Shown here in pieces: positions 44,152 through 53,171 of a DNA stretch of 64,000 nucleotides (position 1 is the stretch's first letter; every line of letters starts with the position of its first letter). The stretch is from SHVO01 sp041905525. GTDB taxonomy: Bacteria > Pseudomonadota > Alphaproteobacteria > Rhodospirillales > Rhodospirillaceae. The notes below the pieces were generated by a model. That model ran no database searches, was not told the DNA's origin, and saw only the letters and a program-made list of their open reading frames with translations. The translations under genes were made by a program, and so were the position numbers. The stretch lies in the NCBI GenBank assembly GCA_041905525.1, contig JAYRKY010000002.1, positions 174,894-238,893 on the forward strand, given 5' to 3'.

Positions 44152-44730
44152 CGTTAATTTATTGGGGTTTTGCGCGGAAAAGTGGCGCGACTCCCAATGA
44201 AATCAGGCTTTATCTGTGTGGATAACCACAAAAAGGCCCGAAAAACCGATCTTTTTTTGAAATTTTGTTGCGAAATTTGGGCGGGTCACCCGGAAGGGCT
44301 GTCATAGTGGTTAACGCCGGGCCGGACGGCCCAAGATACTGAAAAACAGGCCAAAATCCCGATGCCTTCGACCTGTTCTGGTCGGAATGACGCGTAATAT
44401 AATTTCAATCAGGACACAGGATGTCGCTGCCCCCTCAAAAAAAGCAATGATCGACCATCTGTTAACCATAATCACGCAAGAATATTTGGGTTGTCAGGGA
44501 GTTGGGTGGTTTCCAATTATCCGGCCAAGACAAAAGGCGCACCCCCAAAGGAAGGGGGGCCGACCGCGGAGAGTGGGGAGAGACGCTCTGAATTGCGGAC
44601 CGGGAGTTTAGGTACCAACGAGAGCCAGCACACAACCGGAGCTGGCCGAGATCACAGGGAACACGACGAATAGCCGGACGTTCACATCCCGGCGGCGGTG
44701 CTCTGTCGATTTAGACAAGGAAGACGTGCT
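44152..44730. other. Intergenic region with a DnaA-box match and TTAACC motifs
   Basis: About 580 bases without a convincing gene and richer in A/T than its surroundings around 44200-44480. It contains TGTGGATAA (44217-44225), a perfect TTATCCACA DnaA box in reverse, within the dyad TGTGG-ATAA-CCACA. It also has TTAACCAT (44462-44469), which equals a CtrA half-site motif, and an inverted TTAACCAC near 44310. These may regulate the downstream cell wall hydrolase. Short open frames here have no recognised homology. Confidence 0.4.
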
Positions 44731-45447
44731 GTGACCCCATCAAGCTTCCTAGCTCAGGCTGGCGCTGCGCTGCGCGCGGGTATCGCTGTACTCGCGTTTG
44801 CGGCCGCCGGCGCCACGGCGGCGCGCGCCGCCGATATCCCGGCCGACCTCAATATCGACCTCTCGTCCATCGTCGTCTCCAAGGACGAATTGGTGTGCCT
44901 GGCCCTCAACGACTATTGGGAAGCCCGCAGCGAGACCATGGCGGGACGTATCGCCGTCGCCCAGGTGGTCATGAACCGCGCGATGGATTCCCGCTTTCCG
45001 TCCAATATCTGCGAAGTCGTGAAGCAGAATTTCTATCAGGGCTCGCTGAACAAGTGCCAGTTCTCGTGGTTCTGCGACGACCGCGCCGATACGCCCTACG
45101 AAGCCGACGCCTGGCGTACGTCGCTGAAGATCGCCGCGGCCATGCTTCAAAAAGATTCCTCGATCCCCGATCCGACCGGCGGCGCGCTTTGGTATCACGC
45201 CGACCACGTCCGGCCGACCTGGACCGGAAACTACGAGACCACCACCATGATCGGCAGCCACGTGTTTTATCGTGACGCGGATAGCCCGCACCGGATGCAG
45301 GCGCGCAAGCCGTTCATCTACCGGCTGAATGCCTTCGCCGAATATGTGAGCAAACATCACGGCCGCCGCACGACGGCTGTCGCGTCCGCGGCCTCAACCG
45401 TACCGATGCAGCGCGGCGCCGTTCCGGTGCAGCCAATCGCGCGCTAA
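44731..45447 (+). CDS. Exported SleB-type cell wall hydrolase
   Basis: A 238-residue periplasmic hydrolase of the Hydrolase_2/SleB family (spore cortex-lytic-like fold, but common in Proteobacteria). A signal peptide (ALRAGIAVLAFAAAGATAARA) precedes the catalytic domain: CLALNDYWEARSETMAGRIA with the catalytic Glu, AQVVMNRA, CQFSWFCDD and GALWYHADHVRPTW. It probably cuts peptidoglycan glycan strands. The start is GTG at 44731, with AAGGAAG upstream. Its last 54 bases overlap the convergent YgjP-like gene. Confidence 0.9.
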   Translation: MTPSSFLAQAGAALRAGIAVLAFAAAGATAARAADIPADLNIDLSSIVVSKDELVCLALNDYWEARSETMAGRIAVAQVVMNRAMDSRFPSNICEVVKQNFYQGSLNKCQFSWFCDDRADTPYEADAWRTSLKIAAAMLQKDSSIPDPTGGALWYHADHVRPTWTGNYETTTMIGSHVFYRDADSPHRMQARKPFIYRLNAFAEYVSKHHGRRTTAVASAASTVPMQRGAVPVQPIAR

Positions 45448-46146
45448 GCCGGCCTCGCGGCGAACGGCCGGGTCTTCCACGTAAGCGTCGAGCACCTCGT
45501 CGACCGTGCGCCAGAACGCCTTTCCGTGATTGAGATGGCGCAGGTGCGCCACTTCGTGCGCGGCGACGTACGTGAGCACCGGGAGCGGCGCGAGGATCAG
45601 GCGCCAGGAAAACGAAAGCCGCCCATCGGGCGCGCAGCTTCCCCAGCGTGAACTGGTGTCGCGCACGGTCACGCGCTTCACCTTGCAGGCGATCTTCTCC
45701 GCCATGGCGTGCACCATCGGGGTCAGGGCGCGTTTCGCCTCTTCCTTAAGCCAGTCGGTCATCCGCCGCGCCGCGAATTCCGGCCGACCGGAAATCATCA
45801 CCGTTTCACCGTCCCGCCATACGCCGCCCCGGCTTTCGGGCGCGAGCTTCAGAATATGCGCGCGCCCTGCGATGGGAATGCTGGCGCCGTCGGCGAAAGG
45901 GATGGGCGGCGGCAGCATCGCGAGATGCTTGATGATCCAGTCCACGCGGCTGGCCACGAATTTCAAGGTTAGCGCGGCGCTCGCCCGTTTCGGGCGCACA
46001 AGAACAATATGTCCCGCAGCCGGATCGAGGCGCACGCAAAGCTTGCGCGCACGCGGGTTTTGCACCGTCACGACCCGCGCGGCGATGTCCGCCGGCAGAG
46101 CCTGCGTCAGATCGAGTTCAACCTCGAAGCCGGCGCCTCCGCTCAT
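45394..46146 (-). CDS. YgjP-like (DUF45) putative zinc metallopeptidase
   Basis: A 250-residue protein with the zinc motif HEVAHLRHLNHGKAFW (HExxH plus a third ligand) and SSRWGSCAPDGRLSFSWRL, the DUF45/YgjP-type signature. The N-terminal half (RKLCVRLDPAAGHIVLVRPK) is beta-rich. The family resembles wss1-type metalloproteases; a biological role is not settled. It overlaps ycgN by ATGA at its start and the SleB-type gene by 54 bases at its end. Last gene of the ccm operon, and likely a passenger in it. Confidence 0.88.
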   Translation of the reverse strand: MSGGAGFEVELDLTQALPADIAARVVTVQNPRARKLCVRLDPAAGHIVLVRPKRASAALTLKFVASRVDWIIKHLAMLPPPIPFADGASIPIAGRAHILKLAPESRGGVWRDGETVMISGRPEFAARRMTDWLKEEAKRALTPMVHAMAEKIACKVKRVTVRDTSSRWGSCAPDGRLSFSWRLILAPLPVLTYVAAHEVAHLRHLNHGKAFWRTVDEVLDAYVEDPAVRREAGLARDWLHRNGAALHRYG

Positions 46147-46571
46147 GGAACGATGTGATCCTCCAAAGGTCCGGCGTCGCGCTCGGAGATGCACCGCCCG
46201 CGCACCGAAATTCCCGCCGCGTGGACGCTTTCAGGATCCTTGGTCAGCAGCGGGTGCCAGGCGGGCAAATCCTGGCCCGCGGCCACCAGCCGATAGGCGC
46301 AGGTGTCGGGCAGCCACGCGAGATCGCCGATGTTTTCAGGCGTTAGCACGACGCAGTCGCGCACGATGCGTTTCCGGCGCGCATAGTTTTTGCACCGGCA
46401 AGTTTCCCCATCGAGGAGACGGCACGCGACGTTGGTCTTGAGCGCGGGTCCCGTCTCCTGGGCGATTTTATGTAGGCAGCATTGCCCGCATCCATCGCAC
46501 AGGCTCTCCCATTCTACCGGTGTCATCTCCGCCAGGGTCTTGGATCGCCAGAAGGCGGCCCGGCCTGTCAC
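46143..46571 (-). CDS. YcgN-like (UPF0260) cysteine-cluster protein
   Basis: A 142-residue protein with the zinc/iron-binding cluster CDGCGQCCLHK and further Cys in TNVACRLLDGETCRCKNY and LPDTCAYRL, the pattern of the UPF0260/YkgJ-type family. No biochemical role is established for the family. The start is GTG at 46571, overlapping the sco stop (GTGA), and the end overlaps the YgjP-like ATG. Its place in a cytochrome maturation operon hints at metal or redox handling, but that is inference. Confidence 0.9.
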   Translation of the reverse strand: MTGRAAFWRSKTLAEMTPVEWESLCDGCGQCCLHKIAQETGPALKTNVACRLLDGETCRCKNYARRKRIVRDCVVLTPENIGDLAWLPDTCAYRLVAAGQDLPAWHPLLTKDPESVHAAGISVRGRCISERDAGPLEDHIVP

Positions 46572-47185
46572 TTCGCAACCTCGCGCGCGATGTAGTCGGC
46601 GATCTCCTTCGCCGTTGCCCCGGTGGAGAAATGGGTTTTGTATTGGCCGTTGGCATCGAGCAGAAAAATAAGTCCGCTATGCTCGACCGTATAGTCACCG
46701 GTGTCTTTGCCCTCGGCATCGAGCGTGGGCGTCTTGCGAGAGAACACGCGGAACGCCTTCGTCGCCGCGGTGACCTGTTCGGCGGTTCCCGTCAGGCCGA
46801 CAAAGCGCGGGTGAAACGCTCCCACATAACTGCCGACGGCGTCGACGGTGTCCCGCTCCGGATCGACGCTGATGAAGACGGGTGTCACTCGCTCGCCGGC
46901 GGGCCCCGCCTGTTCGATCGCGTCCGTCATGACTTGCAGCGTCAGCGGACAGATGTCCGGGCAATGGGTGAAGCCAAAGAAGACCAGGTGATACCCGCCC
47001 TTCAGATTGGCGTCGGTAAAGCTGTTGCCTTTGCCGTCGACCAAAGTGAAAGGCCCGCCGATTGCCACCGTGCCGACGGCGCCGGACGGCGTGGTCTGCG
47101 GCCGGACGCCCGGAAAATACAACGCGAGCATCGCGAAGGTGCCGAGCAGGATGATCGAAGCGATGAGGACGCGACGGAGAATCAT
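46568..47185 (-). CDS. SCO1/SenC family copper-binding assembly protein
   Basis: A 205-residue membrane-anchored periplasmic protein with a thioredoxin fold. An N-terminal anchor (VLIASIILLGTFAMLALYF) precedes the copper site FGFTHCPDICPLTLQVM (CxxxC), and the third ligand His is in DYTVEHSGLIFLLD. Sco proteins deliver copper to the CuA site of cytochrome oxidase or keep its thiols reduced. It starts 7 bases after ccmI, linking cytochrome c maturation with oxidase assembly. Length is typical. Confidence 0.94.
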   Translation of the reverse strand: MILRRVLIASIILLGTFAMLALYFPGVRPQTTPSGAVGTVAIGGPFTLVDGKGNSFTDANLKGGYHLVFFGFTHCPDICPLTLQVMTDAIEQAGPAGERVTPVFISVDPERDTVDAVGSYVGAFHPRFVGLTGTAEQVTAATKAFRVFSRKTPTLDAEGKDTGDYTVEHSGLIFLLDANGQYKTHFSTGATAKEIADYIAREVAK

Positions 47186-47192
47186 GCGCGCA

Positions 47193-48602
47193 TCACTTCA
47201 ACACCTGGAGGCGGCGGTCAATCTCGTTTCTGAGCGGCGAACCTTCCTTCGTCGCCTTCTGCGCCTTCTGCCAGAAGCCGCGCGCGCCCGCGCTGTCGCC
47301 GGTCTTTGCGCGCCCGAGGCCCGCCAGATAGAGCGCTTCCGGTTGGTCGGGCTGCAACTTGAGGATTTCCGCCACGGTTGTGTTCAACTCCGCCGGCAGC
47401 GGCGTCTGCGCGTTAGGGTCAACGTCCATCATCAGCAGACCCGCATATTGCAGGCGCGGCGCCACATCCGATGGTTTCAGCGCGATGGCCTTCTTGTAGG
47501 CGTCGCCGGCCTTCGCGGGTTGACGCAACACGGTGTAGGAGCGGCCCAGCATCATCCAGCCGTCGTAGTCCTCCGGATTCTGCGCCAAGCGCTCCGCCAG
47601 ACCCGCGACCATGCCCTCGATCATCTTCGTCTGTTCGGGGTTGTCGCCGGCAGCCGCCGCGGGCCCGGACGCCGCCGGGGCCGGCGGCGCGGCCTTGGCG
47701 ACAGCCATTGCCTTCTCGTCTTTGGGCAGAAGGTCCAGGGGATGTTTTGGTTCAACCGACATCGGCGCGATATTCGCGTCCTGGGCCAGTGCCGCCATTT
47801 GCTGGCGCACCATCTCGACCCACGGCGCGTCGGGCGGCGCGCTTCCGGTCAGATCGCGCCAAATCGCAATCGCTTCCTTGGAGTTGCCTTTCCCGGCCTG
47901 CTCGAGACCAAGATAGAAACGCGCGCGGGCATCGTTGCGGTCGAGGGCCAGCGCGCTCATGAGCGCCGTGTGCGCCTCGTCGGTCACGCGTCCGTTCTGG
48001 GCCGCGGACAGGGCCTCGCCGAGGCTCGAGTAGGATTCCGCGCTCGGTTGCAGTTCTGCGAGGCGCTTGAAAGCCTGCGCCGCGTCTTCGAAGCGGCCGA
48101 GCTCGCGGTAGGTGCGTCCCAATATGGCGTAGCCTTCCGGGTTGTCGGGCTCGCTGGCGACGCGCGCCGCCAGTCGGTCGACCAGCGCATCGATGTCCGA
48201 TCCGGACATCTCGCCCGGGCCGGCGGACTCCAATGCGGCGAGTTGCGCCTTCTCGGGGTCGGGCGTGCCGATCTTAAGATACACACCCAGGGCAATCGCC
48301 GGCACCGCGACCGCCGTTACGCCGACGCCGATCCAGCGTGTGCGGTTGCTGCCGGTTGTCACCACCTCCGCCGGGGCGCGGCCGACGGCGAGGATGCGCC
48401 GCTGGATCTCCAGCCGCGCCGCGTCGGCCGCGGCCGAGGTCAGTACGCCGCGCGCGACATCGCGATCCACTTCCTTCAATTGGTCCTGAAAGACGGTGAT
48501 GTCGTAATCGGCGCGGGTGGCGACCGATTGATTGCGGCGGATGACCGGCCACGCGAGAACCGCGACGACACAAAAGCTGACGGCAAGCGCGATCCAGATC
48601 AT
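47193..48602 (-). CDS. ccmI: Cytochrome c maturation protein CcmI
   Basis: A 469-residue inner-membrane protein. Two N-terminal membrane helices flank a cytoplasmic loop (SFCVVAVLAWPVI, then TADYDITVFQDQLKEVDRDV-like ATRADYDITVFQDQLKEVDR), the CcmI signature. A periplasmic part with TPR repeats follows (EGYAILGRTYRELGRFEDAAQ, GWMMLGRSYTVL). CcmI holds apocytochrome c for haem attachment by CcmFH. An Ala/Pro-rich linker (about residues 295-315) separates the TPR blocks. It overlaps ccmH by ATGA. Confidence 0.93.
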   Translation of the reverse strand: MIWIALAVSFCVVAVLAWPVIRRNQSVATRADYDITVFQDQLKEVDRDVARGVLTSAAADAARLEIQRRILAVGRAPAEVVTTGSNRTRWIGVGVTAVAVPAIALGVYLKIGTPDPEKAQLAALESAGPGEMSGSDIDALVDRLAARVASEPDNPEGYAILGRTYRELGRFEDAAQAFKRLAELQPSAESYSSLGEALSAAQNGRVTDEAHTALMSALALDRNDARARFYLGLEQAGKGNSKEAIAIWRDLTGSAPPDAPWVEMVRQQMAALAQDANIAPMSVEPKHPLDLLPKDEKAMAVAKAAPPAPAASGPAAAAGDNPEQTKMIEGMVAGLAERLAQNPEDYDGWMMLGRSYTVLRQPAKAGDAYKKAIALKPSDVAPRLQYAGLLMMDVDPNAQTPLPAELNTTVAEILKLQPDQPEALYLAGLGRAKTGDSAGARGFWQKAQKATKEGSPLRNEIDRRLQVLK

Positions 48603-49057
48603 GGGGTGCGCTCTCCCGGCGCGAGTTCTTCAAGCGCGGCTTTTTCTTCCGGCGTAAGCGGCCCGGGACCCGCGACCGGCGTGCCGCGCAAACGGCGGTA
48701 CACCACGAAGGCGCCGAGCAGCAGAACGACGAACGGCCCAAACCACAGGATATATGTCCGCGCCATGAAGCGCGGTTTCAGGAGAACGTAATCTCCATAG
48801 CGGCTGACCAGAAACTGGATCACCTGCTCGTTGCTGTCGCCGGCAAGAATGCGCGCGCGCAAGAGAAGGCGCATATCCTTCGCGATATCGGCGTTCGATT
48901 CGTCGATGGTCTCGTTCTGGCAGACGACGCATCGCAGATGTTTACTGACTTCGCGGGCGCGCGCTTCAAGCGCCGGGTCCTTGAGCATTTCGCTCGGTTC
49001 CACAGCATAGGCCGCCCCCGACACAAGGAGCGCAAACAGGAGGGCGATGATTTTCAT
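48599..49057 (-). CDS. ccmH: Cytochrome c maturation protein CcmH
   Basis: A 152-residue thiol oxidoreductase of the haem-lyase complex. It has a signal peptide (IIALLFALLVSGAAYA), the redox motif LRCVVCQNETIDESNADIA and a C-terminal membrane anchor (WFGPFVVLLLGAFVVY). It helps keep apocytochrome CxxCH thiols reduced for haem ligation. Overlaps both ccmG (upstream) and ccmI (downstream) by ATGA, so the block is translated as a unit. Confidence 0.95.
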   Translation of the reverse strand: MKIIALLFALLVSGAAYAVEPSEMLKDPALEARAREVSKHLRCVVCQNETIDESNADIAKDMRLLLRARILAGDSNEQVIQFLVSRYGDYVLLKPRFMARTYILWFGPFVVLLLGAFVVYRRLRGTPVAGPGPLTPEEKAALEELAPGERTP

Positions 49058-49635
49058 TTATTGAGCTGCGCGATAAGAGGCCGAAGCGTGTCGCGCCACA
49101 TCTCGGGGCTGATGATCCCCGTCACCTTGTAGCGGATGATGCCTTCCTTATCGATGAGGAAGGACTCGGGCGCGGCGGTCACGCCGAAGTTGATGATGGT
49201 TTCGCTGCGCGGATCCTGCCCGATCTTGGTGAACGGGTTGCCGTGCTTCTCCAGCCACGCAAGGCTGCGCTCCGGCGTATCGCGCCAGGCGATGCCGTAG
49301 ATCGGCACTTCGCCCGTCTTGGCGATTTCCATGAGCAAAGGATGCTCGACCGTGCAGGCCACGCACCACGAGCCCCAAATATTGACCAGGCTGACTTTGC
49401 CTTTGAGGTCCGCGCTGGTGAGCGCCTCGCCGAGGCCGGGCAGCGGCGGCAGGTTGAACTCGGGCGCGGGCGTGTTCAGCAGGACCGTGGGAATGACCTT
49501 CGGGTCGTACCCGCCGGAGATGTCCGAGAGACGCTTCGCAAACACGCCGCCGAGCGCGAGCACCGCGACAAGCGGAATCAGATAGGGCCAGCGGCTGGCG
49601 CGGGGCTTGGCGTCGGGAGCGGTTGTGTCGGTCAT
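49054..49635 (-). CDS. ccmG: Thiol:disulfide interchange protein CcmG (DsbE)
   Basis: A 193-residue membrane-anchored thioredoxin. The N-terminal helix YLIPLVAVLALGGVFA anchors it, and the active site is WGSWCVACTVEH (WCxxC) with the cis-Pro region GVTAAPESFLIDKEG. It reduces CcmH and apocytochrome c. Ala replaces the more common Pro or Gly inside the WCxxC motif. Stop overlaps the ccmH ATG and start overlaps the ccmF stop. Confidence 0.95.
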   Translation of the reverse strand: MTDTTAPDAKPRASRWPYLIPLVAVLALGGVFAKRLSDISGGYDPKVIPTVLLNTPAPEFNLPPLPGLGEALTSADLKGKVSLVNIWGSWCVACTVEHPLLMEIAKTGEVPIYGIAWRDTPERSLAWLEKHGNPFTKIGQDPRSETIINFGVTAAPESFLIDKEGIIRYKVTGIISPEMWRDTLRPLIAQLNK

Positions 49636-51620
49636 TCAGCGGCCACCGGCAAAGGCATGGCCGCGGCCGCGACGCGCCGCGGCGCGCCGACACGGTGTCT
49701 GCGGTCCGTCAGCGAGACGAGGCCGCCGAAACCCATCAACAGGATGCCGTACCAAAGGAACGGCACGAGCGGCTCGTGATAGAAGCGCGTCACATAAGAG
49801 CCGTTGTCGCCCTGCTTTTCGCCGAGGGTGGTGAGGAGGTCCGAGGCATAGGTGGTGTGGATCGACGAGAAGGTCGTCTCCTGCGGCGGCTGGACGAAGG
49901 CGCGCCGCTCCGGATGCAGGACGGCGACCAGCTTATCGCCGCGCTTCACCTCGATCTCCGCGCGCTCGGCGGTGTAGTTGGAGCCGGGGACTTCGGTCAC
50001 GCCCTTGAATGTCAAATCGTAGCCCGCAAGCCGTACGGTTTCGCCGGGCGCCTGGATCTGGATGGTCTCCGTCTTCCAGGCCGATGCGCCCGACACGCCG
50101 GAGATCAGTACCGCCATCCCGAAGTGGGCGATGGTCATGCCGTGCGCCGCGCGCGGAAGATTCGAGATGCGGGCCCATGAGCCGCTGCGCCCGAACTTCA
50201 CGCGCTCGCCCCATTCGATCAATGCGGAGGCGGCGAGCCACACGGCCAAGCCGATACCGAACGAGCCGGCGATATCGTTGAAGGCAAAGCCTGCGATCAG
50301 CATGGTCACCGCGATGGCGGCCACGGAGAGCCCGGCCGCGACCTTCAGGCGCGAAAGAGCGCCCGCGAGATCGCCGCGCTTCCAGGCCAGCAACGGGCCG
50401 ATCCCGAGCAGGATAATCAGCGGGATCATCAAGGGAATGAAGACGCCGTTGAAATAGGGCTCGCCGACGGAGATGCGGCCACCGGCCAAGGTCTCCGTGA
50501 TCAGCGGGTACAAGGTGCCCAGCAGAACCGTCGCGCACGCCGTGGTCAGCAGCAGGTTGTTGATCAGGAGGCCGCCTTCGCGCGAGATCGGCGCGAATAC
50601 CCCGCCGCCTTCCATCTGCGGGGCGCGAATGGCGTACAGCGTCAGCGACCCACCGATGGCGATTGCGAGCAGAACCAGGATGAAGATGCCGCGCGTCGGG
50701 TCCGAGGCGAACGCATGCACCGAGGTCAGCACGCCCGAACGCACCAGGAAGGTGCCCAGCAGCGACATCGAGAAGGTCAGGATCGCCAGAAGGATCGTCC
50801 AGCTCTTCAAAGCCTCGCGCTTCTCCACGACGATGGCGGAGTGCAGCAGCGCCGTGCCGGTCAGCCAAGGAATGAAGGACGCATTTTCGACCGGATCCCA
50901 CATCCACCAGCCGCCCCAGCCGAGCGTGTAGTACGCCCACCAGCTCCCTAGCCCGATGCCAAGCGTCAGCGAGGTCCAGGCGGCCAGTGTCCAGGGCCGC
51001 ACCCAGCGGGCCCAGGCGGCGTCGACGCGGCCTTCGATCAAGGCGGCGACGGCGAAGGAAAAGGCCATCGAGAAGCCGACATAACCAAAGTAGAGCATCG
51101 GCGGATGCACGGCGAGGCCTGGATCCTGCAGGATCGGGTTGAGACCGTTGCCTTCCGCCGGTGTCGGAAACAGGCGCAGGAACGGGTTCGAGGTGAACAG
51201 GATGAAGGCGATGAAGCCGATGCTGATCATGCCCTGCACCGCCAGCGCCCGCGCGCGCAAGGACGGCGGCAGGTTACGGCCCAGCACGGCGACCAGCGCG
51301 CCGAAGACCGAGAGGATGGTCACCCACAGCACAAGCGAGCCTTCGTGGTTTCCCCACACGCCGCTGATTTTGTAGATGAGCGGTTTGGCCGAATGGGAGT
51401 TCTCGTAGACGCCGACGACCGAGAAGTCCGAGACCACGTAGGCGTGAATCAGCGTTCCGAAGGCGAAGGCCACCAGCAGGAATTGAAGCACCGCGGATTG
51501 CCGGGCGACGTTCATCCACGCCACGTTGCCGCGCGAGGCGCCGATCAGAGGCACGCTCGATTGGATCACGGCCACGGCCAGAGCGAGGGCAAGCGCAAAG
51601 TGTCCCAGCTCGATAATCAT
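49632..51620 (-). CDS. ccmF: Haem lyase component CcmF
   Basis: A 662-residue polytopic membrane protein with about 14 to 15 helices. It has the WWD-type haem-handling signature in the region WWAYYTLGWGGWWMWDPVEN, the downstream SFIPWLTGTALLHS, and a large periplasmic domain near the C terminus (about 515-620). It ligates haem from holo-CcmE to apocytochrome c with CcmH and CcmI. It lies 29 bases after ccmE and overlaps ccmG by ATGA. Confidence 0.96.
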   Translation of the reverse strand: MIIELGHFALALALAVAVIQSSVPLIGASRGNVAWMNVARQSAVLQFLLVAFAFGTLIHAYVVSDFSVVGVYENSHSAKPLIYKISGVWGNHEGSLVLWVTILSVFGALVAVLGRNLPPSLRARALAVQGMISIGFIAFILFTSNPFLRLFPTPAEGNGLNPILQDPGLAVHPPMLYFGYVGFSMAFSFAVAALIEGRVDAAWARWVRPWTLAAWTSLTLGIGLGSWWAYYTLGWGGWWMWDPVENASFIPWLTGTALLHSAIVVEKREALKSWTILLAILTFSMSLLGTFLVRSGVLTSVHAFASDPTRGIFILVLLAIAIGGSLTLYAIRAPQMEGGGVFAPISREGGLLINNLLLTTACATVLLGTLYPLITETLAGGRISVGEPYFNGVFIPLMIPLIILLGIGPLLAWKRGDLAGALSRLKVAAGLSVAAIAVTMLIAGFAFNDIAGSFGIGLAVWLAASALIEWGERVKFGRSGSWARISNLPRAAHGMTIAHFGMAVLISGVSGASAWKTETIQIQAPGETVRLAGYDLTFKGVTEVPGSNYTAERAEIEVKRGDKLVAVLHPERRAFVQPPQETTFSSIHTTYASDLLTTLGEKQGDNGSYVTRFYHEPLVPFLWYGILLMGFGGLVSLTDRRHRVGAPRRVAAAAMPLPVAAE

Positions 51621-51649
51621 GAAAGCGCCTCGTTACCGGTTCAGTCGTT

Positions 51650-52105
51650 TCAGTTCATGTTGGTGCCCGCGGGCACCGGCTCGCCTTCTTTCCAATGGCC
51701 GCTCTCCTTGAGCGCCTTGGCCACTTCGGGCGGCATGTAGTTTTCGTCGTGCTTCGCCAGCACATTGCTCGCCTGGAAGACCCCGTGAGACATGCGGCCT
51801 TCTGCGATCACGCCCTGTCCCTCGCGGAACAGGTCCGGGAGGATGCCGACATATTTCACGTTCACGGTCTCGGCTGTATCGGTGAGATCGAAGGAGATGT
51901 TCTGCCCTTCCTTCACCAAGCTGCCCGCCGCGACCAGGCCGCCGATGCGGCAGCGCTGTTCGCAGATCGGCTTCGCGGCGATGTCCTTCGGACTGTAGAA
52001 GAACACGATGTTGTCCTGGAACGACGTGAGCACCAGCGCGGCGCCCGCGCCCAATCCCAGCAGGCCAAGAAGGACGAAATAGAGTCTGCGGCGTTTGCGT
52101 GTCAT
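51650..52105 (-). CDS. ccmE: Haem chaperone CcmE
   Basis: A 151-residue periplasmic chaperone tethered by one helix (LYFVLLGLLGLGAGAALVL). The OB-fold includes RIGGLVAAGSLVKEG and VKYVGILPDLFREGQGVIAEG, and the haem-binding His-Tyr motif is LAKHDENYMP, so it is the HxxxY type, not the CxxxY type of some lineages. It carries haem from CcmC to CcmF. Its start overlaps the ccmD stop by ATGA. Confidence 0.96.
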   Translation of the reverse strand: MTRKRRRLYFVLLGLLGLGAGAALVLTSFQDNIVFFYSPKDIAAKPICEQRCRIGGLVAAGSLVKEGQNISFDLTDTAETVNVKYVGILPDLFREGQGVIAEGRMSHGVFQASNVLAKHDENYMPPEVAKALKESGHWKEGEPVPAGTNMN

Positions 52106-52272
52106 CTGCGGCTCGCTTTCAGATCCTCGAACTCTCGTTCACGCGCCTTCAAGGTGCGGCGCGAGATCGCCAGCATTCCCACAAGAGCGACCGTCGCCAG
52201 ACCGTATGCGGTCCACACCCACGACGCGTAACCACCCATGTCGACGAACGCTGCAAAGCTTTCAAAGGCCAT
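52102..52272 (-). CDS. ccmD: CcmD, small membrane subunit of the haem exporter
   Basis: A 56-residue protein between ccmC and ccmE. It starts MAFESFAAFVDMGGYASWVW, followed by one membrane helix (TAYGLATVALVGMLAIS) and a charged coiled C terminus (LKAREREFEDLKASRR). The MGGYxxWVW...YG pattern is the CcmD signature; CcmD helps release holo-CcmE from CcmABC. It begins 7 bases after the ccmC stop and ends in an ATGA overlap with ccmE. I translated this directly because of its small size. Confidence 0.93.
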   Translation of the reverse strand: MAFESFAAFVDMGGYASWVWTAYGLATVALVGMLAISRRTLKAREREFEDLKASRR

Positions 52273-52278
52273 GGCTGT

Positions 52279-53031
52279 CTACTCCGCGGGCTGCGCGGCC
52301 GAATGGCCGGCGATCTGCGAAAGCCGCGCATTGCGGATCTTCGCCGCCAATAGCTCGCTGCGCAGGCGCACAACGACCAGGCTGAAGTAGAACATCGTGA
52401 ACGCGCCCATCATCGTGAACAGGGGCAATAGGATAGATCCGTGAACCGTGCTGCCGACGCCTTCGCTGCTTGCCTTGATGATGGAGGGCTGATGCAAGGT
52501 GTTCCACCATTCGACCGAGAAATGGATGATGGGCACGTTCACCGAACCCACCAGCGCAAGAATGGCGGCGGCCTTGTCGCCGCGCTCGGAATCCTCGAAT
52601 GCGTCCGCCAGCGCGATATAGCCGATGTAGAGGAAGAACAAGATCAGGGTCGATGTCAGACGCGCGTCCCACACCCAGAAGGTGCCCCACATCGGCTGAC
52701 CCCACAGCATGCCCGTGATCAGCGCCAGCGCGCAGAAAGTCGCGCCCACCGGCGCGGAGGCGCGCGCCATCAGGTTTGCCATCGGGTGGCGCCAAATGAG
52801 AAACATCGCGCTGTTCGCGGCGATGATTCCGTAAATCATCATCATCAGCCACGCCGAGGAGACGTGGATGTACATAATGCGCACGGTCTCGCCTTGCTGA
52901 TAGTCCGGCGGCGAGAACAACAGCGCGAGCGGAATGGCGGCGACGAACAAAATCACGGTCAAACCCGCCACCCATGGATAGATGGCGTTGGCGATGCGCA
53001 TGAACTGCGTCGGGTTGGCGAACTTATGCAC
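52279..53031 (-). CDS. ccmC: Haem handling membrane protein CcmC
   Basis: A 250-residue protein with six membrane segments. The WWD signature region reads MLWGQPMWGTFWVWDARLTS, and conserved His residues are in MYIHVSSAW and VPIIHFSVEWWNTLHQ. It loads haem onto CcmE in the periplasm with CcmABD. A 140-base gap separates it from the ccmB stop, with no gene seen in it, so a second promoter could lie there. Confidence 0.96.
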   Translation of the reverse strand: MHKFANPTQFMRIANAIYPWVAGLTVILFVAAIPLALLFSPPDYQQGETVRIMYIHVSSAWLMMMIYGIIAANSAMFLIWRHPMANLMARASAPVGATFCALALITGMLWGQPMWGTFWVWDARLTSTLILFFLYIGYIALADAFEDSERGDKAAAILALVGSVNVPIIHFSVEWWNTLHQPSIIKASSEGVGSTVHGSILLPLFTMMGAFTMFYFSLVVVRLRSELLAAKIRNARLSQIAGHSAAQPAE

Positions 53032-53171
53032 GTGCGATCCTCAATTTTGGCTGGTGTAGCGCGCTGAATGGCTGCGCCGCCAGCGCTAATAATATAAGGC
53101 TAAAGCGCTGGAATGCCGACATCTCTCGCGTGAAATCGCCGATAGGAAACACGTTGTTACCGGCCTGATAC

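Noticed and set aside
44152..44730. Possible chromosomal replication origin
   Set aside because: Only one perfect DnaA box and no usual origin neighbours (hemE, parAB, dnaA, gidA); GC skew cannot be computed by eye.
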